The notes beneath the pieces were generated by a model. It was not told where the DNA came from, ran no database searches, and saw only the letters and a list, made by a program, of their open reading frames with translations. From assembly GCA_002928735.1 (NCBI GenBank), contig PERL01000003.1, forward strand, positions 62,001 through 126,000: 64,000 nucleotides of DNA, read 5' to 3'. The position numbers and the translations under genes are program-made. Below, one piece after another: positions 16,461 to 24,913 of the stretch (its first letter is position 1; every line of letters starts with the position of its first letter). This DNA is from Hyphomicrobium sp. (lineage in GTDB: Bacteria; Pseudomonadota; Alphaproteobacteria; Rhizobiales; Hyphomicrobiaceae).

Positions 16461-17687
16461 GTGATCGAAGATTTTCATCGCATCAAGCGCCTGCCACCTT
16501 ATGTGTTTGCCGAGGTCAACCGGCTGAAGGCGGCCGCGCGGGCCCGGGGTGCCGACATCATCGATCTTGGTATGGGCAACCCGGATCTCCCGACGCCGCC
16601 GCACATCGTGGCGAAGATGGTGGAGACGATCGCCAAGCCGCGGACACACCGGTATTCGGCGTCAAAGGGAATCCCAGGGTTGCGCAAGGCGCAGGCGGCT
16701 TACTACGAGCGGCGGTTCGGCGTGAAGCTGGACCCGGACACGCAAGTGGTCGCGACGCTGGGGTCGAAGGAAGGCTTTGCGAACATGGCCCAGGCGATTA
16801 CCGCGCCGGGCGACATCATGATCGTGCCGAACCCGACATATCCGATTCACGAATTCGGTTTCATCATCGCGGGTGCTGCCGTGCGGCATGTACCGGCGGG
16901 GACGGGTGAGGAGTTTTTGCGCGCGGTGGAGCATGCCGTGCGGCATTCGATCCCCAAGCCGCTTGGCTTCATTCTCTCCTATCCGTCGAACCCGACGGCG
17001 ATGGTGGCGAGTCTCGACTTTTACAAAGACGCGGTGGCGCTGGCCAAGAAGCTCGATCTGATCATCCTGTCGGATATCGCTTATTCGGAGCTCTACTTCG
17101 ATGGCAATCCGCCGCCGTCGGTACTGCAGGTCCCAGGCGCGATGGATATGACGGTGGAGTTCACGTCGCTGTCGAAGACCTACAATATGCCGGGCTGGCG
17201 TATGGGCTTTGCGGTGGGCAACGAGCGGCTGATTGGGGCGCTGGCGCGGGTGAAGTCGTATCTCGACTACGGCGCGTTTACGCCGATCCAGGTGGCGGCG
17301 GCAGCGGCCCTGAATGGACCGCAGGAGTGCGTCGACGAGATCCGCGAGACCTATAAAGCGCGGCGCGACTGTCTGGTCGAAAGCTTCGAGCGTGCTGGGT
17401 GGACCATTCCTCCGCCGCCGGCCACGATGTTTGCGTGGTGCCCCATCCCGGAGCCCTTCCGGCATCTGGGGTCGGTCGAGTTTGCGAAACTTCTCATCGA
17501 GAAGGCCGATCTTGCGGTGTCGCCGGGCTTGGGCTTTGGCGAGTATGGCGAAGGATACGTGCGGATCGCTCTTGTCGAGAACGAGCATCGCATCCGGCAG
17601 GCGGCGCGCAATGTGAAGAAGTTCTTCTCGCAGGGCACGGATGCTTCCGAGACCATCGATACCCTGCCGCAGAAAGCCAGCCGATAG
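16461..17687 (+). CDS. class I/II PLP aminotransferase (AlaC / DapL-like)
   Basis: This 408-residue fold-type I aminotransferase has its PLP lysine at K239 in TSLSKTYNMPGWRMGF, with conserved NPDLPTP, GSKEGFANMAQA, NPTYPIHEFGF and SYPSNPT. The subgroup is annotated as either glutamate-pyruvate aminotransferase AlaC or LL-diaminopimelate aminotransferase; sequence alone does not settle it. The start is a GTG at 16461. hom follows 52 bases downstream on the same strand, which places it with aspartate-family amino acid synthesis and slightly favours a biosynthetic role (inference). Confidence 0.88.
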   Translation: MIEDFHRIKRLPPYVFAEVNRLKAAARARGADIIDLGMGNPDLPTPPHIVAKMVETIAKPRTHRYSASKGIPGLRKAQAAYYERRFGVKLDPDTQVVATLGSKEGFANMAQAITAPGDIMIVPNPTYPIHEFGFIIAGAAVRHVPAGTGEEFLRAVEHAVRHSIPKPLGFILSYPSNPTAMVASLDFYKDAVALAKKLDLIILSDIAYSELYFDGNPPPSVLQVPGAMDMTVEFTSLSKTYNMPGWRMGFAVGNERLIGALARVKSYLDYGAFTPIQVAAAAALNGPQECVDEIRETYKARRDCLVESFERAGWTIPPPPATMFAWCPIPEPFRHLGSVEFAKLLIEKADLAVSPGLGFGEYGEGYVRIALVENEHRIRQAARNVKKFFSQGTDASETIDTLPQKASR

Positions 17688-17739
17688 TCCTTCAACCTTC
17701 GCCGTCCCCGTCGCGCGCGTCTCCGAGACAATCCCACCC

Positions 17740-19035
17740 ATGAAAGAGCCATTGAAACTCGGCATCGCCGGCCTCGGCACGGTCGGCGCGGGCCTGTTGG
17801 AGTTGATCGCCAAGCACGGTCCGGGGCTTGAGGAGACGCTCGACCGGCGCATCGTTGTGACGGGTGTGTGTGCGCGCAATCGGGACAAGGTGCGCGGTGT
17901 GGACCTTGGCGATGCACGTTGGTTCGACGATGCGGTGGCGCTGGCGACCGATCCGTCGATTGATTGCTTTGTGGAATTGATCGGGGGCGACGAGGGCCCG
18001 GCGCGGGCGGCTGTCGAAGCGGCGCTGAAGGCCAAGAAGCATGTCGTGACCGCGAACAAGGCGCTGCTTGCCAAGCATGGTATGGAATTGGCGAAGCTGG
18101 CGGAGAAGAGCGGCGTGTCGCTCAACTTCGAGGCGGCGGTGGCCGGTGGCATACCGGTGATCAAGATGCTGCGCGAGGCGCTGGCCGCCAATGAGGTCAA
18201 GCGCGTCTATGGCATCTTAAACGGCACGTGCAATTACATCCTGACGAAGATGCAGGACGAGCATCTGGCATTCGATGACGTGTTGAAGGATGCGCAGGCG
18301 AAAGGGTATGCGGAGGCCGATCCGACATTCGACATCGGCGGGTTCGATGCCGCGCATAAGCTGGCGTTGCTGACGAGCCTCGCGTTCGGCACCAAGCTGC
18401 CGGCCGACCAGATCCATGTGGAAGGCATTCAAACGATCAACGCGGCGGACATTGAGGCTGCGGCTGCGCTCGGCTACCGGATCAAGTTGCTCGGCGTGGC
18501 GGAGCGTACGGCGACGGGGATCGAAGCGCGCGTCCATCCGGCGTTCGTGCCTGAGGGGGCGACAATTGCCCAGGTGTCGGGCGTGACCAACTGCGTGGCG
18601 ATCGAGGGCGATTTTTCCGGATCAGTGCTTCTCGTTGGTCCGGGTGCCGGATCGAAGCCGACGGCGTCGGCGGTGGCCAGCGATATTGTCGATGTGGCGC
18701 GCGATCTCGTGCTGCCGCCGTTTCTGAAGCCGGTGGCGCAGTTGAAGCCGTTCAAGCGGGCGAACCTCGCGGGGCATTACGGCTCTTATTATGTGCGGCT
18801 GTCGGTTCTCGACCGGCCGGGAGCGATGGCGTCGATTGCCAAGCGCATGGGCGACCGTGGCGTGTCGCTGGAAAGCATCGTGCAGAAGAAGCCGGGCGAC
18901 GCAGATGCGGCGGCGTCGGTGGTTTTGATCACGCACGAGACGACGGAAGAAAATATCCGGAAGGCGCTGGATGCCATTGAGGCGGACGGCAAGGTTGCGG
19001 CGCGGCCGCAGATGATCCGGATCGAGGAATTGTAG
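17740..19035 (+). CDS. hom: homoserine dehydrogenase
   Basis: This 431-residue enzyme reduces aspartate semialdehyde to homoserine, the branch point to methionine, threonine and isoleucine. The N-terminal Rossmann motif is GIAGLGTVGAGL, followed by VVTANKALLAKHG and the catalytic-domain signature YGILNGTCNYILTKM. The C-terminal ACT domain (YYVRLSVLDRPGAMASIA) indicates allosteric feedback, probably by threonine. The ATG at 17740 opens MKEPLKLGIAG directly before the Rossmann fold; the earlier open frame overlaps the upstream gene and looks non-coding. glpX follows by 71 bases. Confidence 0.95.
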   Translation: MKEPLKLGIAGLGTVGAGLLELIAKHGPGLEETLDRRIVVTGVCARNRDKVRGVDLGDARWFDDAVALATDPSIDCFVELIGGDEGPARAAVEAALKAKKHVVTANKALLAKHGMELAKLAEKSGVSLNFEAAVAGGIPVIKMLREALAANEVKRVYGILNGTCNYILTKMQDEHLAFDDVLKDAQAKGYAEADPTFDIGGFDAAHKLALLTSLAFGTKLPADQIHVEGIQTINAADIEAAAALGYRIKLLGVAERTATGIEARVHPAFVPEGATIAQVSGVTNCVAIEGDFSGSVLLVGPGAGSKPTASAVASDIVDVARDLVLPPFLKPVAQLKPFKRANLAGHYGSYYVRLSVLDRPGAMASIAKRMGDRGVSLESIVQKKPGDADAAASVVLITHETTEENIRKALDAIEADGKVAARPQMIRIEEL

Positions 19036-19106
19036 GGCCGTGGGGGAGGGTGTTTGCTTCGGCATCACCCGATTGCGCGCGCGCCAAATTAGGAACGAGG
19101 GACGGC

Positions 19107-20093
19107 ATGTCGACGGAAAAGACCAGCGGACTGGATCGGGTTCTCGTGCTCGAGGTGGCGCGTGTGACGGAGGCTGCGGCCATTGCAGCGGCGCGGCTGC
19201 GTGGGCGAGGGAATGAAAAGGCAGCCGACAAGGCAGCTGTGGATGCCATGCGCCGCGAGCTGGCGCTGCTCACGATCCAGGGCACCGTCGTGATCGGCGA
19301 GGGCGAGATGGACGAGGCGCCGATGCTCTTCATCGGCGAAAAGGTCGGCGCGGGCGATGGGCCCGAAGTGGACATCGCGGTCGATCCGCTGGAAGGCACG
19401 ACGATCTGCGCGAAGTCGATGCCGAATGCGTTGGCGGTGCTGGCGATCTCGGAGAAGGGTGGGCTGCTCAACGCGCCCGACATGTACATGGATAAGATTG
19501 CGATTGGTCCGGGCTATCCGGCCGGCACAGTCGATCTCGACAAGTCGCCGGGTGACAATATCCGCGATCTGGCGAAGGCGAAGGGCGTCCCGGTGGCGGA
19601 GATCACGGCGTGCATTCTCGACCGGCCGCGTCATGCCGAACTCATCAAGGCCGTGCGCGAAGCCGGCGCTGCGGTGCGGCTCATTCCTGATGGTGACATT
19701 GCCGGCGTGATCTGGACGACGGACGCGGCGGAAACCGGTATCGATATTTATATGGGTTCGGGCGGGGCACCGGAGGGCGTGCTGGCAGCGGCGGCGATGC
19801 GCTGCGTCGGTGGGCAGATCCAGGGCCGCTTGAAACCGTCGAATGACGATGAGCGCATTCGTGCAGCAAAAATGGGCATCACCGACATCAACCGGAAGTT
19901 CAATCTGGAAGACATGGCGTCGGCCGACGTCATCTTTTCGGCAACCGGTGTGACCGATGGATCGCTGATGGATGGGGTCCACTTCCGCGGCGATTTTGCC
20001 GAGACGGAAACGGTCGTCATGCGGTCGAAGAGTGGTACCGTGCGGCGGATCAAGACGCGTTTCCGGGACATCGGGGCGCGCTTTCCTGCGTAG
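19107..20093 (+). CDS. glpX: class II fructose-1,6-bisphosphatase
   Basis: This 328-residue GlpX-type phosphatase hydrolyses fructose-1,6-bisphosphate in gluconeogenesis. In autotrophs and some methylotrophs the same class serves sedoheptulose/fructose bisphosphate turnover. Conserved metal-binding stretches are VVIGEGEMDEAPML and AVDPLEGTTICAKS, and the substrate region IYMGSGGAPEGVLAAAA is intact. The ATG at 19107 has AGGAACGAGG just upstream. A hom-glpX arrangement recurs in Alphaproteobacteria. A class I amidotransferase gene begins 13 bases after the stop. Confidence 0.94.
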   Translation: MSTEKTSGLDRVLVLEVARVTEAAAIAAARLRGRGNEKAADKAAVDAMRRELALLTIQGTVVIGEGEMDEAPMLFIGEKVGAGDGPEVDIAVDPLEGTTICAKSMPNALAVLAISEKGGLLNAPDMYMDKIAIGPGYPAGTVDLDKSPGDNIRDLAKAKGVPVAEITACILDRPRHAELIKAVREAGAAVRLIPDGDIAGVIWTTDAAETGIDIYMGSGGAPEGVLAAAAMRCVGGQIQGRLKPSNDDERIRAAKMGITDINRKFNLEDMASADVIFSATGVTDGSLMDGVHFRGDFAETETVVMRSKSGTVRRIKTRFRDIGARFPA

Positions 20094-20106
20094 CCGTTGA
20101 AACGGA

Positions 20107-20829
20107 GTGCCGGCCTTGCGTGTCCTCGTCTTTCAGCATCACGACAGCGAGGGGCCGGGGACACTCGGCACGTTCTTGAGGCGGGACGGTGGATCGATCG
20201 ACACGGTCCACTTCACGCACGGCGATGTCATTCCCGCGCTCGAGGCCTATGATCAGCTTTGGGTCATGGGCGGTCCCATGGACGTGTGGGACCTGAAAGA
20301 TCATCCGTGGCTGGCGGATGAGAAGCGGGCCATTCGCCGGTTCGTGCGCGATCTGCAGCGGCCGGTTCTTGGCGTGTGTTTGGGGCACCAGTTGCTGGCC
20401 GATGCGCTGGGTGGGACATGCGGGCCGCTTTCTCCGCCCGAGATCGGCGTCATTCCCGTCACTATGACGGCGGCGGCGGCGGACGATCCGTTGCTTGGCA
20501 CTCTGCCTGAGACTTGGCCGTGTGTTCAGTGGCACGGCGTGCATGTGGCGGAACTGCCAGACGGGGCCGTTCATCTGGGCTCTTCGGAGCAGTGCGGCGT
20601 GCAGGCGGCCCGGTTTGCGCCGCGCGCGTGGGGCATCCAAGGGCACATCGAAGTGGAAGAGCGCACGGTGCGGGATTGGGCGTGTGTGCCAGCGTACCGG
20701 AGTGCGCTCGACGCGCTTCAGGGGACGGGCGCCATCGACCGGTTCGATGCGGACGCACAGCGCAACATGGCGCTGTTTCAATCATTGGCTGAAGCGGTCT
20801 ATCGCAATCTTATGTCGATCGCGCGCTGA
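20107..20829 (+). CDS. class I glutamine amidotransferase-like protein
   Basis: This 240-residue protein has a class I GATase fold. The nucleophile is Cys91 in GVCLGHQLLADALGG, and a His/Glu pair lies in IQGHIEVEE near residues 181-186. Stand-alone proteins of this type are usually named GMP synthase-like glutamine amidotransferases; the true acceptor is unknown. The GTG at 20107 gives MPALRVLVFQHH and lies 13 bases after glpX, so the two are probably co-transcribed. The 3' end overlaps a convergent SnoaL-like gene by 20 bases. Confidence 0.85.
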   Translation: MPALRVLVFQHHDSEGPGTLGTFLRRDGGSIDTVHFTHGDVIPALEAYDQLWVMGGPMDVWDLKDHPWLADEKRAIRRFVRDLQRPVLGVCLGHQLLADALGGTCGPLSPPEIGVIPVTMTAAAADDPLLGTLPETWPCVQWHGVHVAELPDGAVHLGSSEQCGVQAARFAPRAWGIQGHIEVEERTVRDWACVPAYRSALDALQGTGAIDRFDADAQRNMALFQSLAEAVYRNLMSIAR

Positions 20830-21259
20830 CTTCGACCGGGGTCTGGGCGCCGTACTCGCACAGCCGCATGAATGCGCGCATGCGCTCGACGTCGTTGTAT
20901 TCCCGTTCGCGGACAATCTGGCCGTCGCGGACTTCCAGGACGAGGCGGCATGTTCCGTCGAGTGTTTCCCCACTGGCCGTATGGTGCAGTTCATAGCTGA
21001 CCTGACAGCGAATGACGTCGCCGGATGCAGCGATACTGCGGATATCGAAGCGGATGACCTCGAAGGCGGCGCCGATCTTTTCCCAGCACTGGATAATGGC
21101 CTCGCGTCCGCGCCATTCGCCGGCGAAAGGGAAAATATCGTTATCGGCGTAAAGCGCGAATGTGGCGTCGGGCGCATAGTAGCTGGCTGCCGTCTCGTAA
21201 TCGCCAAGCGCATAGGCCGTCATGGCCGCTTCGACGATACCTTCCGGATCGCACCGCAT
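20810..21259 (-). CDS. SnoaL-like (NTF2 fold) protein, copy 1
   Basis: A 149-residue NTF2-like protein from the ATG at 21259 (MRCDPEGIVEAAMTAYALGD). Family features are the opening helix, FPFAGEWRGREAIIQCW, and DGQIVREREYNDVERMRAFM. NTF2-fold proteins of this size are enzymes (isomerases, cyclases, dehydratases) or ligand-binding proteins, so no reaction can be assigned. It is clearly paralogous to the gene just upstream on the same strand (21387-21821), sharing DPEG, the FPFAGE/LPFAGE motif and the YND/YHD-xERxRAFMR ending. It may be last in an operon with the aminotransferase and glutamine synthetase-like genes. Confidence 0.8.
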   Translation of the reverse strand: MRCDPEGIVEAAMTAYALGDYETAASYYAPDATFALYADNDIFPFAGEWRGREAIIQCWEKIGAAFEVIRFDIRSIAASGDVIRCQVSYELHHTASGETLDGTCRLVLEVRDGQIVREREYNDVERMRAFMRLCEYGAQTPVEVSARST

Positions 21260-21386
21260 TGACTTGCGCCCCTCAACCTTTTTCCGTGCCAACGTCTATC
21301 GGTTGACCGCCCACTTAATTTCTTATGGCAAGCGGAGACTGGTGTCGACTATCGAAATTTGTGATGTCTATGCGGGGCTTGGCTGA

Positions 21387-21821
21387 TCAAAAATCGGGCA
21401 TTTGTGCAACGTCTGCAGCGACCAGACGCATGAAAGCGCGCAGCCGTTCTTGATCATGATACTCGCGGTAGCGGACTATCTGGCCATTCGCAACCTGGGC
21501 CACGATGCGCAGGACGCCATCGATCACCTCGCCGCTTGCACGATGGCGGAAGGCGAACTCCACCTGACACCGAACGATATCGTCGTCGAAGGAAATGATG
21601 CGCGGGGCGTAATGCGCCAGTTCGAACGGCAAGATCAGGTCCTGCCAGACCTTGAGTATCGCCGATCTTCCGATCACTTCGCCTGCGAAGGGAAGGATGT
21701 CTTTATCAATATAAATGGCATAGACGGCATCCTCGGCGAAATAGGCGGCGGCGGTGGGAAGATCTCCCATCGCATACGCTTGAAAGGCAGCCTCAAGGAT
21801 GCCCTCCGGATCGGAGCGCAT
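21387..21821 (-). CDS. SnoaL-like (NTF2 fold) protein, copy 2
   Basis: A 144-residue protein, MRSDPEGILEAAFQAYAMGD, paralogous to the next gene downstream. The frame is open upstream to 22118, but that extension runs antiparallel through the end of the glutamine synthetase-like gene in another frame and is not protein-like, so I start at the ATG at 21821. Shared features are ILPFAGEVIGRSAILKVW and GQIVRYREYHDQERLRAFMR. It lies 88 bases after the glutamine synthetase-like gene. The function is unknown; a small ligand or polyketide-like substrate is possible for the fold. Confidence 0.8.
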   Translation of the reverse strand: MRSDPEGILEAAFQAYAMGDLPTAAAYFAEDAVYAIYIDKDILPFAGEVIGRSAILKVWQDLILPFELAHYAPRIISFDDDIVRCQVEFAFRHRASGEVIDGVLRIVAQVANGQIVRYREYHDQERLRAFMRLVAADVAQMPDF

Positions 21822-21909
21822 GAAAAACTCTGTTTTAGGGAATGCGTCAGACAATATGGTCGTGCGCCATTGCCGAAGCGCAATAGCTCTTTCGCCGATA
21901 CAATGAATA

Positions 21910-23292
21910 TTAGATCGTGCGCAAGTAAAATTCGAAATCGAGGGGCTGGGGTTCGGCATAGAAGCGGTCAGCTTCGATTTCTTTGATTGCTGAAAAGATG
22001 CGCACAAATTCGGGGCCAAAGTATTCGGCAGCGAAAGGCGAGCGTTTGAAGGTTTCGAGGGCCGCGAACCAATTGGTCGGCATTGGATCGCAGGGCTGTT
22101 CGTAGCCGTTACCTTCAATCATTGGCCCGGGATCGATTTTGTTCTTCAATCCATGGTGCACGCCGGCGAGGGCGGCGGCCATGGCCAGATAAGGATTGGC
22201 GTCAGCGCCCGAAGCGCGGTGTTCGACATGACGGGCGGGGCCTTTGCCAGCGGGAATGCGCAGCGACACCGAGCGATTGTTGAAGCCCCAGTTTGGGGCG
22301 ATGGGAGCATAACTGGCTTTGCGGAAGCGGCGATAGGAATTGGCGTTGGGGGCGAAGATCGCCATGCCGTCGGCCATCGTGCATTTCATGCCGCCGATGG
22401 ATTGGCGGAGCGCTTCGTTGGCAATCTCCTCATCGGATGCAAAGACGTTGTGACCGGCGGTGTCGGCTAAGCTGATATGCAAGTGCATGCCGCATCCGGC
22501 CCAGGCGGAATAGGGCTTGGCCATGAAGCTGGCGATGAGGCCGTGCTTTTCGGCGACCGCCTTGACGAGGCGCTTGAACTGGATGGCTTCGTCGCAGGCT
22601 TGGAGCGCATCCGTGCGGTACTTTAGGCCGATCTCCATCTGGCCGGGGGAGTATTCGGACAGCAGAGCTTCGAGCGGAAGTTTCTGGGCTTCGGCGGCGG
22701 CATAGAGATCGCTGAACAGGGGGGCGAAGTCTTCCAGGTCCTGGAGGTAATAGCCCTGGAAGTGGCGCTGGCGTTCGGGAACGGTGAGGCCCTTGGGCGG
22801 TTGGGGCTGGCCGGCGAGCGCGCTGTCGCGGTCGAGGAGATAGAATTCGAGTTCGACGGCGGCGACGGGCTTCAAGTCGAATTCGGCGAAGCGGTCGACG
22901 ATGCGCTGCAAGGCGTGACGCGGTTCGGCGATCGCGCCTTTGCCATCCAGTTGATGGAAGCTGCCGAGATATTGGGCTTGCGGGATGCGGCCCCAGGGCA
23001 TGCGCTTCAAGGTTCCGGGCACGGGCCAGAGCGTGTGGTCGGCGTCGCCGGTTTCCCAGATCATGCCGGTTTCTTCGACGTCGCGGCCGGTGACGTCCAT
23101 CGACATGGCGGAACAGGCCATGAAGCGGCCGTTTTCCCAAGCGGGGAGCAGCTCGGCGCGCGTTAAGAGCTTGCCACGCTGGACGCCGACGAGGTCGGTG
23201 TAGATCAGGTAGATCTGCTGAATGTCGGGGTTCTCAGCGAGGAAGCGGTTGGCTTCGTCGCGCAGGAGCGCACGGTCGGGCGGCTGGGTCAT
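21910..23292 (-). CDS. glutamine synthetase family protein (GS-like ligase)
   Basis: A 460-residue member of the glutamine synthetase superfamily. It has the N-terminal beta-grasp region (YLIYTDLVGVQRGKLLTRAEL) and the catalytic core with AAVELEFYLLD, EYSPGQMEIGLK, GCGMHLHISLAD and NRSVSLRIPAGKGPARHVEHR. This subgroup includes gamma-glutamylpolyamine and gamma-glutamylamide synthetases (PuuA/GlnA4-type) rather than ammonia-assimilating GlnA; the DVTGRDVEETGM segment is unlike classical GlnA. It would ligate glutamate to an amine using ATP. The ATG at 23292 is 13 bases after the upstream aminotransferase gene, so they form an operon. Confidence 0.87.
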   Translation of the reverse strand: MTQPPDRALLRDEANRFLAENPDIQQIYLIYTDLVGVQRGKLLTRAELLPAWENGRFMACSAMSMDVTGRDVEETGMIWETGDADHTLWPVPGTLKRMPWGRIPQAQYLGSFHQLDGKGAIAEPRHALQRIVDRFAEFDLKPVAAVELEFYLLDRDSALAGQPQPPKGLTVPERQRHFQGYYLQDLEDFAPLFSDLYAAAEAQKLPLEALLSEYSPGQMEIGLKYRTDALQACDEAIQFKRLVKAVAEKHGLIASFMAKPYSAWAGCGMHLHISLADTAGHNVFASDEEIANEALRQSIGGMKCTMADGMAIFAPNANSYRRFRKASYAPIAPNWGFNNRSVSLRIPAGKGPARHVEHRASGADANPYLAMAAALAGVHHGLKNKIDPGPMIEGNGYEQPCDPMPTNWFAALETFKRSPFAAEYFGPEFVRIFSAIKEIEADRFYAEPQPLDFEFYLRTI

Positions 23293-23305
23293 GTTGGGGC
23301 TCGGT

Positions 23306-24700
23306 TCAGTGAGAGGCAGTGGCGCGAAGCGGCAGCTTGCCGGAGATTTCGGCGAAGGCTCCGTCGAGGGCGTCGAGAAGGCGGTTGACGTCGGCATCGC
23401 TCGTTTCGGGACAGACGAGCATCATGTTGTGGAAGGGCGTGATGACGACGCCACGGTTCAAGCAATAGAGGTGGAGTGCGTGCTCGGCTTCGCTGTGGGC
23501 GAAGAGGAGGGCTTCAGTGCCGTTTTTGGGATGCTCAAGGGCTGAGACAATTTCGGCACGCAGGCCGACGCGAACGACGTGCCAGGGGAGCGCGTGGTGG
23601 CGGATGAGGGTGTCGATGCCGCGTTCGAGGAATTCGGCGCGGGGGAGGGCATTCGCGTAAACCTCCTCGGTGAGGATGCTTTCCAGAACGGCGCGCATGC
23701 AGGCCAATTGCAGCGCGCTGCCGGAGAGCGTGGTGCCGATGCCGCTGTAGCCGCCTTCGCGGGTGGCCATGTAGGCTTTGATTTTTTCGTCGACGGCGTT
23801 GCTCCAGCCGTAGATCGCGGCGGGGACGCCGCCGGAGATCGGTTTACCCATGACAAAGAAATCGGGATCGAGGCCGTGCGTGGCGGTGTAGCCGCCGGCG
23901 CCGGAGGAAATGGTGTGGGTCTCGTCGATGCACAAAAGCGTGCCGTGCTTCTTCGTGAGTTTACGCAGCACGTCGTGGTAGCCGTCCTCGGGCAGAACCA
24001 TGCCGCAGTTGGTCATCACGGGCTCGGCGAGAACGAGGGCGACATCATCGGTGGCGAGTGCGCGGTCGAGAGCTGCAATGTCGTTGAATTCGATGACGCG
24101 CGTATCGGCGGTGACATCGCGGACTTCGCCGACGAGGCCGGGACGGTTGCGGGGTTTGCCGTTTTCAAGCGCGACGAAGGTGTCGTCGACGGCACCGTGA
24201 TAGCAGCCGTTGAACACGAGCAGCTTACGGCGGCCGGTGGCGGCGCGGGCCCAGCGGATGACGGAGCGGTTCGCGTCAGAGGCCGTGGCTGTGACTTGCC
24301 AGAACGGAAGATGGAAACGCTTAGCTAAGAGTTCGCCGACGATGGCGGCATCGGGGCTCGGCAGCATGGTGGTGAGGCCGCGATCGGCTTGGCGGCGGAT
24401 GGCATCGGCGACGGCGGGCGGAGAGTGGCCGAACATGGCGCCGGTGTCACCGAGGCAGAAATCGACGTAGGTATGGCCGTCGGCGTCGGTGAGGGCGACG
24501 CCGCGTGCGTCTGTGACAAAGAGCGGGTACGGCGTGCCCCAATCGACCATCCAGTGCATGGGGACGCCGTTGAGCCAATGGGCGGCGGTGCGGCTTGCGA
24601 GTTCTTTGGATTTGGGCGTGCGGTCGGCGAAGCGGGCGCGTTCGCGGGCAAGCAGAGCGGTGACGCGATCGGGGTTTACGGCGGGATTAGAGGCTGACAT
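23306..24700 (-). CDS. class III aminotransferase
   Basis: A 464-residue PLP-dependent class III aminotransferase (ornithine/GABA/glutamate-semialdehyde type). Landmarks are FCLGDTGAMFGHSPPAVADA, FNGCYHGAVDD, DETHTISSGAGGYTATHGLDPDFFVMGKPISGG with the PLP lysine in GKPISGG, and a C-terminal GVVITPFHNMMLVCPETS. Substrates are amines or omega-amino acids. As the first gene before the GS-like ligase, it suggests an amine or polyamine catabolic route like Puu, though no PuuB, PuuC or PuuR is nearby. It is divergent from recJ with 213 bases between. Confidence 0.87.
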   Translation of the reverse strand: MSASNPAVNPDRVTALLARERARFADRTPKSKELASRTAAHWLNGVPMHWMVDWGTPYPLFVTDARGVALTDADGHTYVDFCLGDTGAMFGHSPPAVADAIRRQADRGLTTMLPSPDAAIVGELLAKRFHLPFWQVTATASDANRSVIRWARAATGRRKLLVFNGCYHGAVDDTFVALENGKPRNRPGLVGEVRDVTADTRVIEFNDIAALDRALATDDVALVLAEPVMTNCGMVLPEDGYHDVLRKLTKKHGTLLCIDETHTISSGAGGYTATHGLDPDFFVMGKPISGGVPAAIYGWSNAVDEKIKAYMATREGGYSGIGTTLSGSALQLACMRAVLESILTEEVYANALPRAEFLERGIDTLIRHHALPWHVVRVGLRAEIVSALEHPKNGTEALLFAHSEAEHALHLYCLNRGVVITPFHNMMLVCPETSDADVNRLLDALDGAFAEISGKLPLRATASH

Positions 24701-24913
24701 GCGAGCCGCACCGGTTGTGGCGGCCCTTCAATGGGCGCCGGTTTTTGTTGCCGGCCACCCTATTCAGTGCGGCTTCGCGCGGTCAAGACGAACACGGGGC
24801 CAACGCGCTAGGCCGGGATGTGGCAACAACTCTGTTGGAAAGTTGGGGGTTCGCCTCGCTTGGGGCGGGGCCAGGTGATCAACTCGGGGCTCGTGATTCT
24901 GAGGGGGCGAGAT

